From: Rubrolithibacter danxiaensis
Lineage (GTDB): Bacteria > Bacteroidota > Bacteroidia > Sphingobacteriales > Sphingobacteriaceae
Length of the DNA: 64,000 bases
Assembly (NCBI RefSeq): GCF_047272945.1
Contig: NZ_JBKOPS010000004.1
Span: 186,001 to 250,000 of the forward strand
Reading direction: 5' to 3'
The position numbers and the translations under genes were made by a program. A model generated the notes under the pieces. It was given only the letters and a program-made list of their open reading frames with translations, was not told where the DNA came from and searched no databases. This document shows positions 17,798-26,056 of the stretch, piece after piece. How positions within the stretch are numbered: position 1 is the first letter of the stretch; every line of letters begins with the position of its first letter.

Positions 17798-18467
17798 TAA
17801 ATTTAAAGCGGATCGGGTAGAGATTGTTTTTTATACCGATCCGCTTTGTTGCTGGAGCTGGGCACTCTATCCTCATCTGAGTACCTTGCGAAACCTTTTT
17901 AAAGACAACATCAACCTTAGCTATTGTATGTCGGGGCTTATTCCTGACTGGAACAGTTATAATGACCCGATGAATACAGTAAGCCGTCCTGCCCAAATGG
18001 GTCCGATATGGATGGAAGCACAACACATTTCCGGTGCAGCCATCAATCCCCAAATCTGGATACAAAATCCACCTTCCTCTTCTTATCCGGCATGTATAGC
18101 GGTAAAAGCAGCAGGACTTCAATCATCAGAAATAGAAGAAGCCTATCTTGTTAAGCTATGGGAAGCTGTAATGACCGATGCGAAAGATATTTCCAAACCG
18201 GAAGTATTAATTGAAGTTGCACAGCAAACAGCAGAAAATACAGGCCTGGATTTTAACATCGCCCGTTTTTCAACGGATCTTTCTGCAGAAGACAGCCTGG
18301 AATTGTTTAGAAACGATTTAAAAAGAGTTCGGTATAACCGTATTGGCCGGTTTCCTACCATTACCATGAGTAAAGAAGACGGAAGAGGAATTATACTAAC
18401 AGGTTATCGGCCTTATGAAGTTTTATCTGCTGCGTTTTCTAATTTGTTCAATAATTCTGAAAATTAA
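17766..18467 (+). CDS. DsbA-family thioredoxin-fold protein
   Basis: A 233-residue protein with a DsbA/FrnE-like thioredoxin fold: strand VEIVFYTDP, then LCCWSW, where a CxxC pair is expected, and a C-terminal FPTITM cis-proline region. The two cysteines (C28, C29) are adjacent and not spaced as CxxC, so ordinary disulfide exchange is doubtful. No signal peptide is seen, so it is probably cytoplasmic. The ATG at 17766 overlaps the catalase gene by 32 bases; an earlier in-frame ATG at 17742 would overlap by 56. The overlap implies translational coupling and a shared role with catalase. Confidence 0.8.
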   Translation: MDLKEAEKVNNKFKADRVEIVFYTDPLCCWSWALYPHLSTLRNLFKDNINLSYCMSGLIPDWNSYNDPMNTVSRPAQMGPIWMEAQHISGAAINPQIWIQNPPSSSYPACIAVKAAGLQSSEIEEAYLVKLWEAVMTDAKDISKPEVLIEVAQQTAENTGLDFNIARFSTDLSAEDSLELFRNDLKRVRYNRIGRFPTITMSKEDGRGIILTGYRPYEVLSAAFSNLFNNSEN

Positions 18468-18483
18468 ACTATCCGAATAAACG

Positions 18484-18867
18484 CTATTTTTTCAACTCCA
18501 GCACCTGGACATTATTAGCACCATTGGTTGATTTAAGTAACTGCAGTTTTCGCTTATTTTCTACCCTGATCCAGGTTTTACTAAACTCAGAGTTCTCATC
18601 CTGTATGGTAAGGTAATCTTCAGTGGCACTCCATTTAAAAGAGCTGTTATCAGATACCTTATTCCTAAGAATGGAATAATTAATCTCTTTTTCGCCGGTC
18701 TTGTTATTTTTAAACCGCATCGTTCCGATATTATAGACCTTTACATTCTCATCTCCCGGTGCACCTTTTTCATATCTTGAAATTTGCCAGGTACCAACAA
18801 TCCGGTCTGAACAGGAACTTAGCAAGACTACAAATAGTAAAGGAAATATTGATTGAAGTATTTTCAT
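18484..18867 (-). CDS. Small lipoprotein, lipocalin-like
   Basis: A 127-residue predicted lipoprotein: signal segment ILQSIFPLLFVVLLSSC with the lipid-attachment cysteine in LLSSCSD. The ATG at 18867 (MKIL) is preferred to one three codons earlier. The mature part starts IVGTWQISRYEKG, the G-x-W opening of small lipocalin-like barrels, and continues with strand-like sequence (TMRFKNNKTGEKEINYSI). Function unknown. It ends 16 bases from the convergent DsbA-like gene. Confidence 0.7.
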   Translation of the reverse strand: MKILQSIFPLLFVVLLSSCSDRIVGTWQISRYEKGAPGDENVKVYNIGTMRFKNNKTGEKEINYSILRNKVSDNSSFKWSATEDYLTIQDENSEFSKTWIRVENKRKLQLLKSTNGANNVQVLELKK

Positions 18868-18944
18868 AACTAACATATTAATTTTTATATAAAAGAAGTC
18901 TACTCGAATGCGGTTTTTTCATGAACATTAAAGAGCATTTTTTA

Positions 18945-20432
18945 TTAAGCACCTAACGGGAAGTTGAAAACAAATCTCGCCCCATCAGGTGTTATGCCAT
19001 CAATTCGAACCATTCCGTTTCTTGAGTCTCCTAAAGCTTCATTCAGTTCGTCCAGGCTATTGATCCGCTGCCCATTTACAGCAGTTATTACCGTTCCCTT
19101 TGGCACGCCGGCCTGTTCAAAGAATCCGCCACGGGCAATATCAGTTACTACTATCCCTGACTTCAATCCATAACGTTGTTTTACAGAGCCGGGAATAGGT
19201 GAAAAACTAGCTCCCAACTTTTGCTGCAGTTCGGCGGAGCTGCTGGCGTTTCCTGCTATTCCTTCAGCAGAAGACTGGCCCTTTAATGTTACCGTAGTAT
19301 TGGAAGTTTTTCCATTCCGTAAATAAGAAAGCTCCACCTTATCGCCCGGACTATGGCGGGCAATCCGCTCGGAGAACTCAGCAGAAGAGGAAATCGATGA
19401 TCCATCTATGCTTTTAATAACATCTCCGGCTTTTAACCCTCCTGCTGCTGCTGCACTTCCTGGTTGTACGTCCATAATATATACACCCTGTACAGACGGA
19501 TTAATTCCTTTAGCCCGAAGCAGCTGATCTTCTGTGGTTGGCGCCGGAAAACTAACACCTAAATAACCGCGTCGTACTTCTCCGTACTTTCTAAAATCTG
19601 TTACAATTTTTTTTGCCAGGTTTACAGGAATGGCAAAACCGTATCCCTGGTACCCCCCGGTTTGCGAAGCAATTGCCGAGTTAATTCCAACCAGTTCACC
19701 GGCGGCATTTACTAAAGCCCCCCCGCTATTGCCGGGATTAATAGCCGCATCAGTTTGAATAAAAGATTCAATTGCGGTTCCATTTCCTTCACCGTTATTA
19801 TTTGCGGGCCGATCAAGAATTCCTATACTGCGTCCCTTTGCACTAATTATACCGGCAGTGACTGTTGAATTTAGCGACAGAGGGAAACCAACTGCCAGAA
19901 CCCATTCGCCAACCTGTACATTATCTGAATTTCCAAGTCGTACAATTGGCAGATTTTTACCATCTATCTTGATAAGGGCCAGGTCTGTACTTGGATCACG
20001 TCCCACTAGCTTTGCTTTAAAAGATCGTTTATCAGCTAATACTACCGCAATTTGCGATGCATCCTCTACCACATGATTATTTGTTACTATATAACCGTCA
20101 TCTGTAATTAATACCCCTGAACCCGATGCCATTGCTATCCCTCCGGAACGTGGCGAACCAAAAAGTTCCTCAAGCGGATTAGAAGCTTGGGCAGATGCTC
20201 CCGAATAAACCGTTTTTATATGAACAACTGCCGGAATTACTGCTGCAGAAGCGTTAACAAAATCAGGGTTACCTGCAGATGAAGTGCTACGGGCGGGATT
20301 GTTAACAAAATTTACTTTCTGGTTATCTTCAAGAAAGCCTGAACTTTTTCTTTTATCAATGTAACGGTAAGCTCCTAATGTAACAACTGCTGTAATAAGT
20401 GCTGTAACTAATATTATACCTGACTTTTTCAT
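18945..20432 (-). CDS. htrA: Periplasmic HtrA/Deg serine protease
   Basis: A 495-residue Do-type protease and chaperone. It has an N-terminal membrane anchor or signal (residues about 5-22), a trypsin-like domain with catalytic H120 (TNNHVV), D150 (STDLALIK) and S236 (GNSGGAL), and two PDZ domains at about 275-375 and 400-490 (the first holds the GGLKAGDVI motif). It would degrade or refold damaged envelope proteins. Whether it is DegP-, DegQ- or DegS-like cannot be decided from sequence alone; two PDZ domains favour DegP/DegQ. Confidence 0.95.
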   Translation of the reverse strand: MKKSGIILVTALITAVVTLGAYRYIDKRKSSGFLEDNQKVNFVNNPARSTSSAGNPDFVNASAAVIPAVVHIKTVYSGASAQASNPLEELFGSPRSGGIAMASGSGVLITDDGYIVTNNHVVEDASQIAVVLADKRSFKAKLVGRDPSTDLALIKIDGKNLPIVRLGNSDNVQVGEWVLAVGFPLSLNSTVTAGIISAKGRSIGILDRPANNNGEGNGTAIESFIQTDAAINPGNSGGALVNAAGELVGINSAIASQTGGYQGYGFAIPVNLAKKIVTDFRKYGEVRRGYLGVSFPAPTTEDQLLRAKGINPSVQGVYIMDVQPGSAAAAGGLKAGDVIKSIDGSSISSSAEFSERIARHSPGDKVELSYLRNGKTSNTTVTLKGQSSAEGIAGNASSSAELQQKLGASFSPIPGSVKQRYGLKSGIVVTDIARGGFFEQAGVPKGTVITAVNGQRINSLDELNEALGDSRNGMVRIDGITPDGARFVFNFPLGA

Positions 20433-20518
20433 GTTTTGTGAGGATTGAAAGAAGGAATAAAAATCCCTGTAAAAGAATAATTAGTAAAACGGAATAAATG
20501 TTTTTACTAAAACCAAAA

Positions 20519-20543
20519 TTGCAACACAGCCTTCGTGTTGCAA
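20519..20543. other. Stem-loop in htrA / heme-protein divergent gap
   Basis: TTGCAACAC (20519-20527) and GTGTTGCAA (20535-20543) make a perfect 9-bp stem with a 7-base loop, in the 292-base gap between divergent genes and about 87 bases before the htrA start. There is no T tract. It could be a regulator-binding palindrome or a leader structure of htrA mRNA. The rest of this gap is AT-rich without a clear consensus promoter. Confidence 0.35.
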
Positions 20544-20724
20544 CTAAGACTACAGGAAAATAACTTTATAAACACGTTTAAGACTGTCGACTTTATTATT
20601 GAGCATTAAAATTGAGAATACCTATGCAAGGTTGAAGAAATATTAGCGTTTATGTTATTACAAAAGCACAAAACAATTAATAACTGGTTTATTAGATACT
20701 TTCTTTTTACCTAAAAATAAAACC

Positions 20725-20976
20725 ATGTCTGAAACAACTCAATTAATCCCTAGCGATTCTCTTTTAACCGCTACTCCTGAAGAAGGAAGACTGCTTGCTA
20801 TTAAAATGGCAAGATTAATTATTAAAGCAACTCAGCCAGATGCTGCTATCCGGGAAAAGCTCAGATCTATATATTCTGAAGATCCTGCCATGCTTATTTC
20901 TATCGGTCAAACCGTAGCTATTGAATTTGCAACGATAGCTGCTGCAAATAATTATTGGAAAACCACAGGTATTTAA
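20725..20976 (+). CDS. Hexameric tyrosine-coordinated heme protein (HTHP)
   Basis: An 83-residue protein that matches my recollection of the HTHP family, small cytochrome-like proteins first described in marine Alphaproteobacteria that form a six-membered ring with one heme per subunit held by a tyrosine. Shared features are LTATPEEG, KATQPDA, LRSIY and FATIAAANNYWK. Y50 (in RSIYSED) is the likely heme ligand. Characterised HTHP has weak peroxidase and catalase activity. No signal peptide is seen. The gene stands alone between divergent htrA and a convergent tRNA gene. Confidence 0.75.
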   Translation: MSETTQLIPSDSLLTATPEEGRLLAIKMARLIIKATQPDAAIREKLRSIYSEDPAMLISIGQTVAIEFATIAAANNYWKTTGI

Positions 20977-20991
20977 CGCTGAAAATTTATG

Positions 20992-21022
20992 CCGGAAAGG
21001 TAGATTTATTTCACCTTTCCGG
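20992..21022. terminator. Hairpin between HTHP gene and tRNA-Arg
   Basis: CCGGAAAGGT (20992-21001) and ACCTTTCCGG (21013-21022) form a perfect 10-bp stem with an 11-base loop. It lies 15 bases after the HTHP stop and 2 bases beyond the tRNA 3' end. A weak T-rich stretch exists only on the minus strand. It probably ends both convergent units. Confidence 0.5.
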
Positions 21023-21024
21023 TC

Positions 21025-21099
21025 TGGTAGCCCCGACGGGAATCGAACCCATATCTAAAGTTTAGGAAACTTCTATTCTATCCGTTGAACTACAGGGCC
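21025..21099 (-). tRNA. tRNA-Arg (anticodon CCT)
   Basis: The minus strand folds as a full tRNA: acceptor GGCCCTG pairs with CGGGGCT (two G-T pairs), D arm GTTC/GAAT, anticodon stem GAAGT/ACTTT with loop TTCCTAA, short variable loop AGAT, and T arm ATGGG-TTCGATT-CCCGT. The anticodon CCT reads AGG. The 3' CCA is encoded (21025-21027). Confidence 0.95.
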
Positions 21100-21104
21100 A
21101 ATCA

Positions 21105-21194
21105 ATGTGCAGATTCATTGAAGTGCAAATGTGCAGAATTTTAAAGAATTATTCCAGTCAATTTGCACATCAGCATATTCACTCACCTGCACAT
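21105..21194. repeat. Nested inverted repeat of TGCACAT-type words
   Basis: Outer arms ATGTGCAG (21105-21112) and CTGCACAT (21187-21194) and inner arms GTGCAAAT (21123-21130) and ATTTGCAC (21161-21168) form a nested imperfect palindrome between tRNA-Arg and metG. The same words (CAGCATAT, ATTTGCACAT) recur on the other side of metG at 23335-23362. Confidence 0.5.
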
Positions 21195-21200
21195 CATGTT

Positions 21201-23258
21201 TTATCTTACTACCGAACCATTTCCGGTTACAGCACTTGGCTGCACAAAACAAAGTTTACCATCCTCGTCTTCCGCCATTAAAATCATTCCTTTTGAAAGA
21301 ATACCCTTAATCTCCCGTGGTTCCAGGTTAACTAAAATACTTACCTGCTTTCCAACTATATTTTCGGGTTCAAAAAACTCAGCAATACCAGATACTACCG
21401 TCCGCTGGTCAATCCCGGTATCTATCGTCAACTTTAACAGTTTTTTGGTTTTAGCAACCTTTTCGGCGGCTAAGATTGTTCCTGTACGAATGTCGAGAGC
21501 AGCAAACTGGTCATAATTGATATTATCTTTTGCAGGCATTATCTGAGGTTCCTGTACGGGTTCCGGCTTCTTTGAAGCCAGTTTTTCGATCTGTTTCTCT
21601 ATTACTTCATCTTCCACTTTTTCAAACAAAAGCTCGGCGGGACTTAAACGATGTCCTTCTTCAAAAATTACAGGCTGATCATAAAACATTGTTTCATCAT
21701 GAAGATTTAATAACCGGAATATCTTTTTGGCAGTAAATGGCAAAAATGGCTGAAGCAAAGTGCCCAAATGCGCAATGATATGCAGGCAGTTCTGGAGAAC
21801 CTCTCTTGTAGATTCCGGATCATTCTTGAAAGTCTTCCAGGGCTCTTTATCAGTAAGATATTTATTGCCTGAACGGGCCACATCCATTACTGTTGACATT
21901 GCATTTCTGAACTTATAAGCAGCTATCGACTTTCCTGTTTCATCATAAGCAGCGGGAATCTGTTTATTCAGTTCCTCATCCTGGAGTTTTGCACTTCCTG
22001 AAGTTTTTCCTTCATAATACTTATGCATCAGGATCAGAACACGGTTTACAAAATTTCCGAGAATAGCTACCAGTTCATTATTCACCCGTGCCTGGTAATC
22101 TTTCCAGGTAAACTCACTGTCTGAAGTTTCGGGCAAAATCGAGGTTAAAACATAACGAAGTTCATCCTGCTTATTAGGAAATTCATTTAAATATTCATGC
22201 AGCCATACTGCATGATTTCTTGAAGTAGAGAGTTTATCACCCTCTAAGTTTAAAAATTCATTTGCCGGAACATTTGCCGGTAAAATATACTCGCCATGAG
22301 CATGAAGAATGGACGGAAAAATGATGCAATGGAACACAATATTATCTTTTCCGATGAAATGGATCAAACAAGAATTGTCCTCTTCATTTTCCTGCTTCTT
22401 CCAGTATTTTTCCCAATCTTTCCCGTTATCAAGCGCCCATTGCTTTGTTGCCGAAATATACCCGATCGGTGCATCCAGCCATACATACAGTTTTTTCCCT
22501 TTGGCATCTTTTAACGGAACGTCAATTCCCCAATCCAGGTCGCGGGTCATTGATCTTGGCTGCAAACCCGATTTTATCCAGGAGCTGCACTGCCCGAAAA
22601 CATTAGTTTTTAACTGATCTTTCTTTTCGTTTAACAGCCAGTTTTCTAACCAGGGCTGGTACTTATCCAGAGGAAGATACCAGTGTTTGGTCTCTTTTAA
22701 AACTGGTGTATTCCCACTAAGTGTGGATTTTGGATTTATAAGATCGGTAGGATTTAATGAAGTTCCGCATTTTTCGCACTGATCGCCATAGGCGCCCTCG
22801 TTGTGGCAATTAGGGCAAGTACCAATTATATAGCGGTCGGCCAAAAACTGCTGATACTCTTCGTCATAATATTGTTCAGAAAACTTTTCTATAAACTCTC
22901 CCTTATTGTAAAGATTGAGGAAAAACTCCTGTGAAAGTTCATGATGAATAGGAGCTGAAGTCCGGTGGTAAATATCAAAGGAAATCCCAAACTCGTTAAA
23001 ACTTTCTTTTATCTGATTATGGTATTTATCAATGATTTCCTGCGGTGTAACACCTTCTTTTTTTGCTTTGATAGTAATTGCTGCCCCGTGTTCATCAGAA
23101 CCGCAGAGATAGACCACATCTTTGCGCAACAGGCGCAAATGTCTTACAAAAATATCTGCCGGAATATATGCTCCAGCCAGGTGGCCAATATGTAATGGTC
23201 CGTTAGCATAAGGAAGCGCCGACGTAACCGTGTATCTCTTGCAATTATCTTGTTCCAA
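21201..23258 (-). CDS. metG: Methionyl-tRNA synthetase
   Basis: A 685-residue class I synthetase charging tRNA-Met. Visible are the HIGH-type motif (PYANGPLHIGH), a zinc-binding knuckle CPNCHNEGAYGDQCEKCG around residue 145-165, the KMSKS-type motif as DKLSTSRN, and a C-terminal tRNA-binding OB-fold domain from about residue 580 (the FAALDIRTGTILAAEKV stretch). Length and order fit the long MetG form with a fused dimerisation domain. A TATCTTTG box lies 41 bases upstream. Confidence 0.98.
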   Translation of the reverse strand: MEQDNCKRYTVTSALPYANGPLHIGHLAGAYIPADIFVRHLRLLRKDVVYLCGSDEHGAAITIKAKKEGVTPQEIIDKYHNQIKESFNEFGISFDIYHRTSAPIHHELSQEFFLNLYNKGEFIEKFSEQYYDEEYQQFLADRYIIGTCPNCHNEGAYGDQCEKCGTSLNPTDLINPKSTLSGNTPVLKETKHWYLPLDKYQPWLENWLLNEKKDQLKTNVFGQCSSWIKSGLQPRSMTRDLDWGIDVPLKDAKGKKLYVWLDAPIGYISATKQWALDNGKDWEKYWKKQENEEDNSCLIHFIGKDNIVFHCIIFPSILHAHGEYILPANVPANEFLNLEGDKLSTSRNHAVWLHEYLNEFPNKQDELRYVLTSILPETSDSEFTWKDYQARVNNELVAILGNFVNRVLILMHKYYEGKTSGSAKLQDEELNKQIPAAYDETGKSIAAYKFRNAMSTVMDVARSGNKYLTDKEPWKTFKNDPESTREVLQNCLHIIAHLGTLLQPFLPFTAKKIFRLLNLHDETMFYDQPVIFEEGHRLSPAELLFEKVEDEVIEKQIEKLASKKPEPVQEPQIMPAKDNINYDQFAALDIRTGTILAAEKVAKTKKLLKLTIDTGIDQRTVVSGIAEFFEPENIVGKQVSILVNLEPREIKGILSKGMILMAEDEDGKLCFVQPSAVTGNGSVVR

Positions 23259-23299
23259 ATCCTTCAGATTAGTGTTATTTGTACTTATTATTTAATTTG

Positions 23300-23307
23300 C
23301 AAAGATA
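23300..23307 (-). promoter_or_regulatory. -7 promoter box of metG
   Basis: TATCTTTG on the minus strand matches the TAnnTTTG consensus and lies 41 bases before the metG ATG. A -33 TTTG at the right distance is not clear. Confidence 0.55.
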
Positions 23308-23369
23308 ACATCATTTAGAATATGCCTGAATGCAGAATCAGCATATATTGATATTTGCACATTATAAAT

Positions 23370-24269
23370 ATGATTACTCCTCCTTTTTTAAAACCAGGTG
23401 ATAAAATTGCGATTACCTGTCCGGCAAAAAAACTGCCCGGCGAAATAAACGATGCCGTTGCGCTGTTAGAATCGTGGGGACTTGAGGTTGTTTTAGGTGA
23501 AACAGTAACAGCTTCTTATCATCAGTATGCCGGCTCTGATGAATTGCGGACAAGCGATTTACAGAAATTTCTCGATGACACATCAATAAAAGCAATTATT
23601 GCGGCCAGGGGAGGATATGGAACCATCCGGATTATTGACCGGCTTGATTTTACTACTTTCGAACAGCATCCTAAATGGATTATTGGCTTTAGCGATATCA
23701 CCGTACTTCACAGCCATATTCATGCTAATTTTAACATTTGCACTATACATGGGCAAATGCCTGTTGCTATTCCCGATGCTACAAAATTATCTTTAAATAG
23801 CCTACGGAAAGCTTTATTTGGCGAAGATGTCAGTATGCAATTTAACAGCACTTCCAATAATGTTCCGGGTGAAGCCAAAGGAATAATAATTGGTGGCAAC
23901 TTAACCCTTCTGGTAATGCTGACCGGTTCCATCTCTGAAATGGATTTTCAGGATAAAATTTTATTTATTGAGGATGTTGGAGAATACCTGTATTCCATCG
24001 ACCGGATGATGTGGAATCTAAAAAGATCGGGAAAACTCTCCGGCTTAAAAGGATTGATTGCCGGAGGTCTTACTTCCATGCAGGACAACGAAATTCCTTT
24101 TGGTAAAACTGCTGAAGAAATCATACTGGAACATGTCCTGGAGTACAATTACCCGGTTTGTTTTAATTTCCCGGCAGGTCACCTTTCTGATAATCATTCC
24201 TTGATTCTTGGGAAAACCGTACATTTAAAGGTAGAAGAAAAAAATACTCAACTTATTTACACAGATTAA
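23370..24269 (+). CDS. LD-carboxypeptidase (peptidase S66)
   Basis: A 299-residue serine peptidase that removes the terminal D-alanine from murein tetrapeptides during peptidoglycan recycling. Motifs: PPFLKPGDKIAITCPA at the N-terminus, IIAARGGYGTIRIID, and the nucleophile serine in IIGFSDITVLH; the Glu/His part lies in FIEDVGEYLYSIDRM and the C-terminal FPAGH. The ATG at 23370 is preferred to a TTG 15 bases earlier, because the family begins directly with the PPFLKPGD stretch. It is followed one base later by a DoxX gene. Confidence 0.93.
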   Translation: MITPPFLKPGDKIAITCPAKKLPGEINDAVALLESWGLEVVLGETVTASYHQYAGSDELRTSDLQKFLDDTSIKAIIAARGGYGTIRIIDRLDFTTFEQHPKWIIGFSDITVLHSHIHANFNICTIHGQMPVAIPDATKLSLNSLRKALFGEDVSMQFNSTSNNVPGEAKGIIIGGNLTLLVMLTGSISEMDFQDKILFIEDVGEYLYSIDRMMWNLKRSGKLSGLKGLIAGGLTSMQDNEIPFGKTAEEIILEHVLEYNYPVCFNFPAGHLSDNHSLILGKTVHLKVEEKNTQLIYTD

Positions 24270-24270
24270 A

Positions 24271-24678
24271 ATGGCTCTACTTGGCAGACTTGGCAATTAT
24301 AAGAATACCGGACTATTAATTTTAAGAGTGGGACTTGGTGCGATGATGATTTTTCACGGGCTTCCTAAATTAACCGGCGGACCGGGATATTGGGAAGCGG
24401 TAGGTTCGGCGGCAAAAAATATTGGAATAACATTTTATCCGCTTATGTGGGGTTTACTTGCTGCAATAACTGAAACCTTTGGAGGCTTTCTGCTTATTAT
24501 CGGTTTAGCATTCCGGCCTGCATGTTTATTTCTCACATCCATCATGGTGGTGGCTGCATTAAACCATCTTAACAAAGGAGAAGGTTGGGGAGCAGCTTCA
24601 CATGCGATAGAACTGGGCTTTGTTTTTGTCGGACTAGCCTTTATAGGAGCGGGAAAATATAGCATCGATAAAAAGTGA
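24271..24678 (+). CDS. DoxX family membrane protein
   Basis: A 135-residue inner-membrane protein with four hydrophobic helices and the family's LRVGLGAMMIFHGLPKLTGG opening. DoxX proteins are loosely linked to redox and thiol stress, but the biochemical function is unclear. It begins one base after the LD-carboxypeptidase stop, so the two are co-transcribed. Confidence 0.9.
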   Translation: MALLGRLGNYKNTGLLILRVGLGAMMIFHGLPKLTGGPGYWEAVGSAAKNIGITFYPLMWGLLAAITETFGGFLLIIGLAFRPACLFLTSIMVVAALNHLNKGEGWGAASHAIELGFVFVGLAFIGAGKYSIDKK

Positions 24679-24689
24679 AGACATGGTAG

Positions 24690-24815
24690 TTTAGTAATCA
24701 GTAATTAGCACATAGTAGTTCGTATTTTAGTAGTATCTATTATATTTATTACTTTGTACTTAATACTTAATGCCTTGTACCCGTTTACTAGCTACTCTAT
24801 ATTAGCTACTCATAA
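24690..24815. repeat. Degenerate low-complexity repeat region
   Basis: The 146-base gap between the DoxX and OmpA-family genes is made of near-repeated words such as TAGTAATCAGTAATTAG, TACTTAATACTTAATGCC and CTAGCTACTC, partly in opposite orientation. It has no reading frame and no clear promoter. It looks like a decayed intergenic repeat. Confidence 0.4.
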
Positions 24816-24824
24816 AATTAACTC

Positions 24825-26006
24825 ATGCCGAAGGGTAACCTCCTGATTTGTTCCTTGCTGTTGTGCTTCACAATTTCTAAAGGCCAGTCTCCGGCTTTTA
24901 ATGCTGATTTAAGCACTGCAGAAAAAATAGGAGTAAATAAACGTTATTCCTTCCCAGTTTCTCCTGCGGGGTTTGGGAAAATACAGGAGTTCCCCTTGGA
25001 TGCTGGACGATCAGGCAATTATTTCATAAAAGAACGCAATACCTGCTGGCATATAATTGACATACCGTACGACGGCACTTTTACTTTCGAAATCCGTCCA
25101 AAATCAAGTAAAGACGATTATGACTGGATGCTGTTTGATTATAGTAACGGAATTAAGAAAGAAGAATCCTTTTCTAAACTAATCCGATCGAATAACTCCC
25201 GAAACGACGAAAAAATTAAAGGCAATACGGGTTTAAAAACAGGTTATGAAAATCTGTATGAGAAGCCCGGACCGGGAAAAAGTTTTTCAAAACCGCTGAC
25301 TGTTAAACGCGGTCAAAAACTGGCACTAATTATTGATAATATTTACAACGGTGGTGATGGCTTTGAACTGGATGTAAGATTAAAAGGTACAAGTACCGTC
25401 CTGCTTTCTGGTTTTATAAAAGACAAAGTTTCAGGAATTACGCTTCCGGGAACTGTCACTGTAGAAGATGATTCTTTAGGCATATTTATCGGAGAAACAA
25501 AGGCTGATTCTTTGAATGGTTACCGCATCGAAATTCCTTCTGATATTAATTTAAACATAACGGCTACAGCTGAAGAACATTTGTACCAGACGCAGAATCT
25601 AAAGTCAAATAGCGCTGACATAAAATCAGACTTTCTTTTAGACAGAATAGCAGCAGGAAATAAATTAATCCTGTTTAACCTTCATTTTTTCCCTAATAAA
25701 GATGCGTTACAGCCTAATTCGAAAGTCGATCTTGACCGATTAATCGAGTTTTTACAAAAAGAGGCCGAATGGAATATTAAGATTATTGGACATACGAACA
25801 ATAATGTTTTCGCAAGTGCTCGTTACCTGCAGCAACTTTCATTTAAAAGGGCGATAGCCATAAAAAACATCTTAATTAAAAACGGCATTTCTGAAAAAAG
25901 GCTATCCTGCTTCGGAATGGGAGGAAAATATCCGCTTATAAATACAAAAGACCCAGTAGAGGGATTGCGAAATCTGAGGGTGGAAGTGGTGCTGAGTGGA
26001 AAATAA
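24825..26006 (+). CDS. OmpA-family cell-envelope protein
   Basis: A 393-residue exported protein with a signal peptide (residues 1-20, ending near SKGQS). Residues about 30-190 are a beta-rich domain of unknown type, about 195-260 resemble a short carboxypeptidase-regulatory-like segment, and about 280-390 are an OmpA-type peptidoglycan-binding domain with NLHFFPNKDALQPNS, IIGHTNN and a closing LRNLRVEVVLSG. NLRVE replaces the more usual NRRVE. It probably tethers the outer membrane to the cell wall. Confidence 0.85.
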   Translation: MPKGNLLICSLLLCFTISKGQSPAFNADLSTAEKIGVNKRYSFPVSPAGFGKIQEFPLDAGRSGNYFIKERNTCWHIIDIPYDGTFTFEIRPKSSKDDYDWMLFDYSNGIKKEESFSKLIRSNNSRNDEKIKGNTGLKTGYENLYEKPGPGKSFSKPLTVKRGQKLALIIDNIYNGGDGFELDVRLKGTSTVLLSGFIKDKVSGITLPGTVTVEDDSLGIFIGETKADSLNGYRIEIPSDINLNITATAEEHLYQTQNLKSNSADIKSDFLLDRIAAGNKLILFNLHFFPNKDALQPNSKVDLDRLIEFLQKEAEWNIKIIGHTNNNVFASARYLQQLSFKRAIAIKNILIKNGISEKRLSCFGMGGKYPLINTKDPVEGLRNLRVEVVLSGK

Positions 26007-26035
26007 AAAAGCCAGCGTTAATGCTGGCTTTTTTT
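26005..26035. terminator. Bidirectional terminator
   Basis: AGCCAGC and GCTGGCT pair over GTTAAT, with a six-A run before and a seven-T run after. It can end both the OmpA-family gene (plus) and the SusC/SusD locus (minus). Confidence 0.88.
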
Positions 26036-26056
26036 ATTTAATTTTTGATGGATTTG

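Noticed and set aside
20990..21200. Integration site of a mobile element at tRNA-Arg
   Set aside because: No integrase gene, no duplicated tRNA 3' end and no phage or plasmid genes lie nearby; the neighbouring repeats are short intergenic palindromes.
22309..22617. 102-codon frame opposite metG
   Set aside because: It is antisense to the conserved catalytic region of metG, with no promoter or relatives evident.
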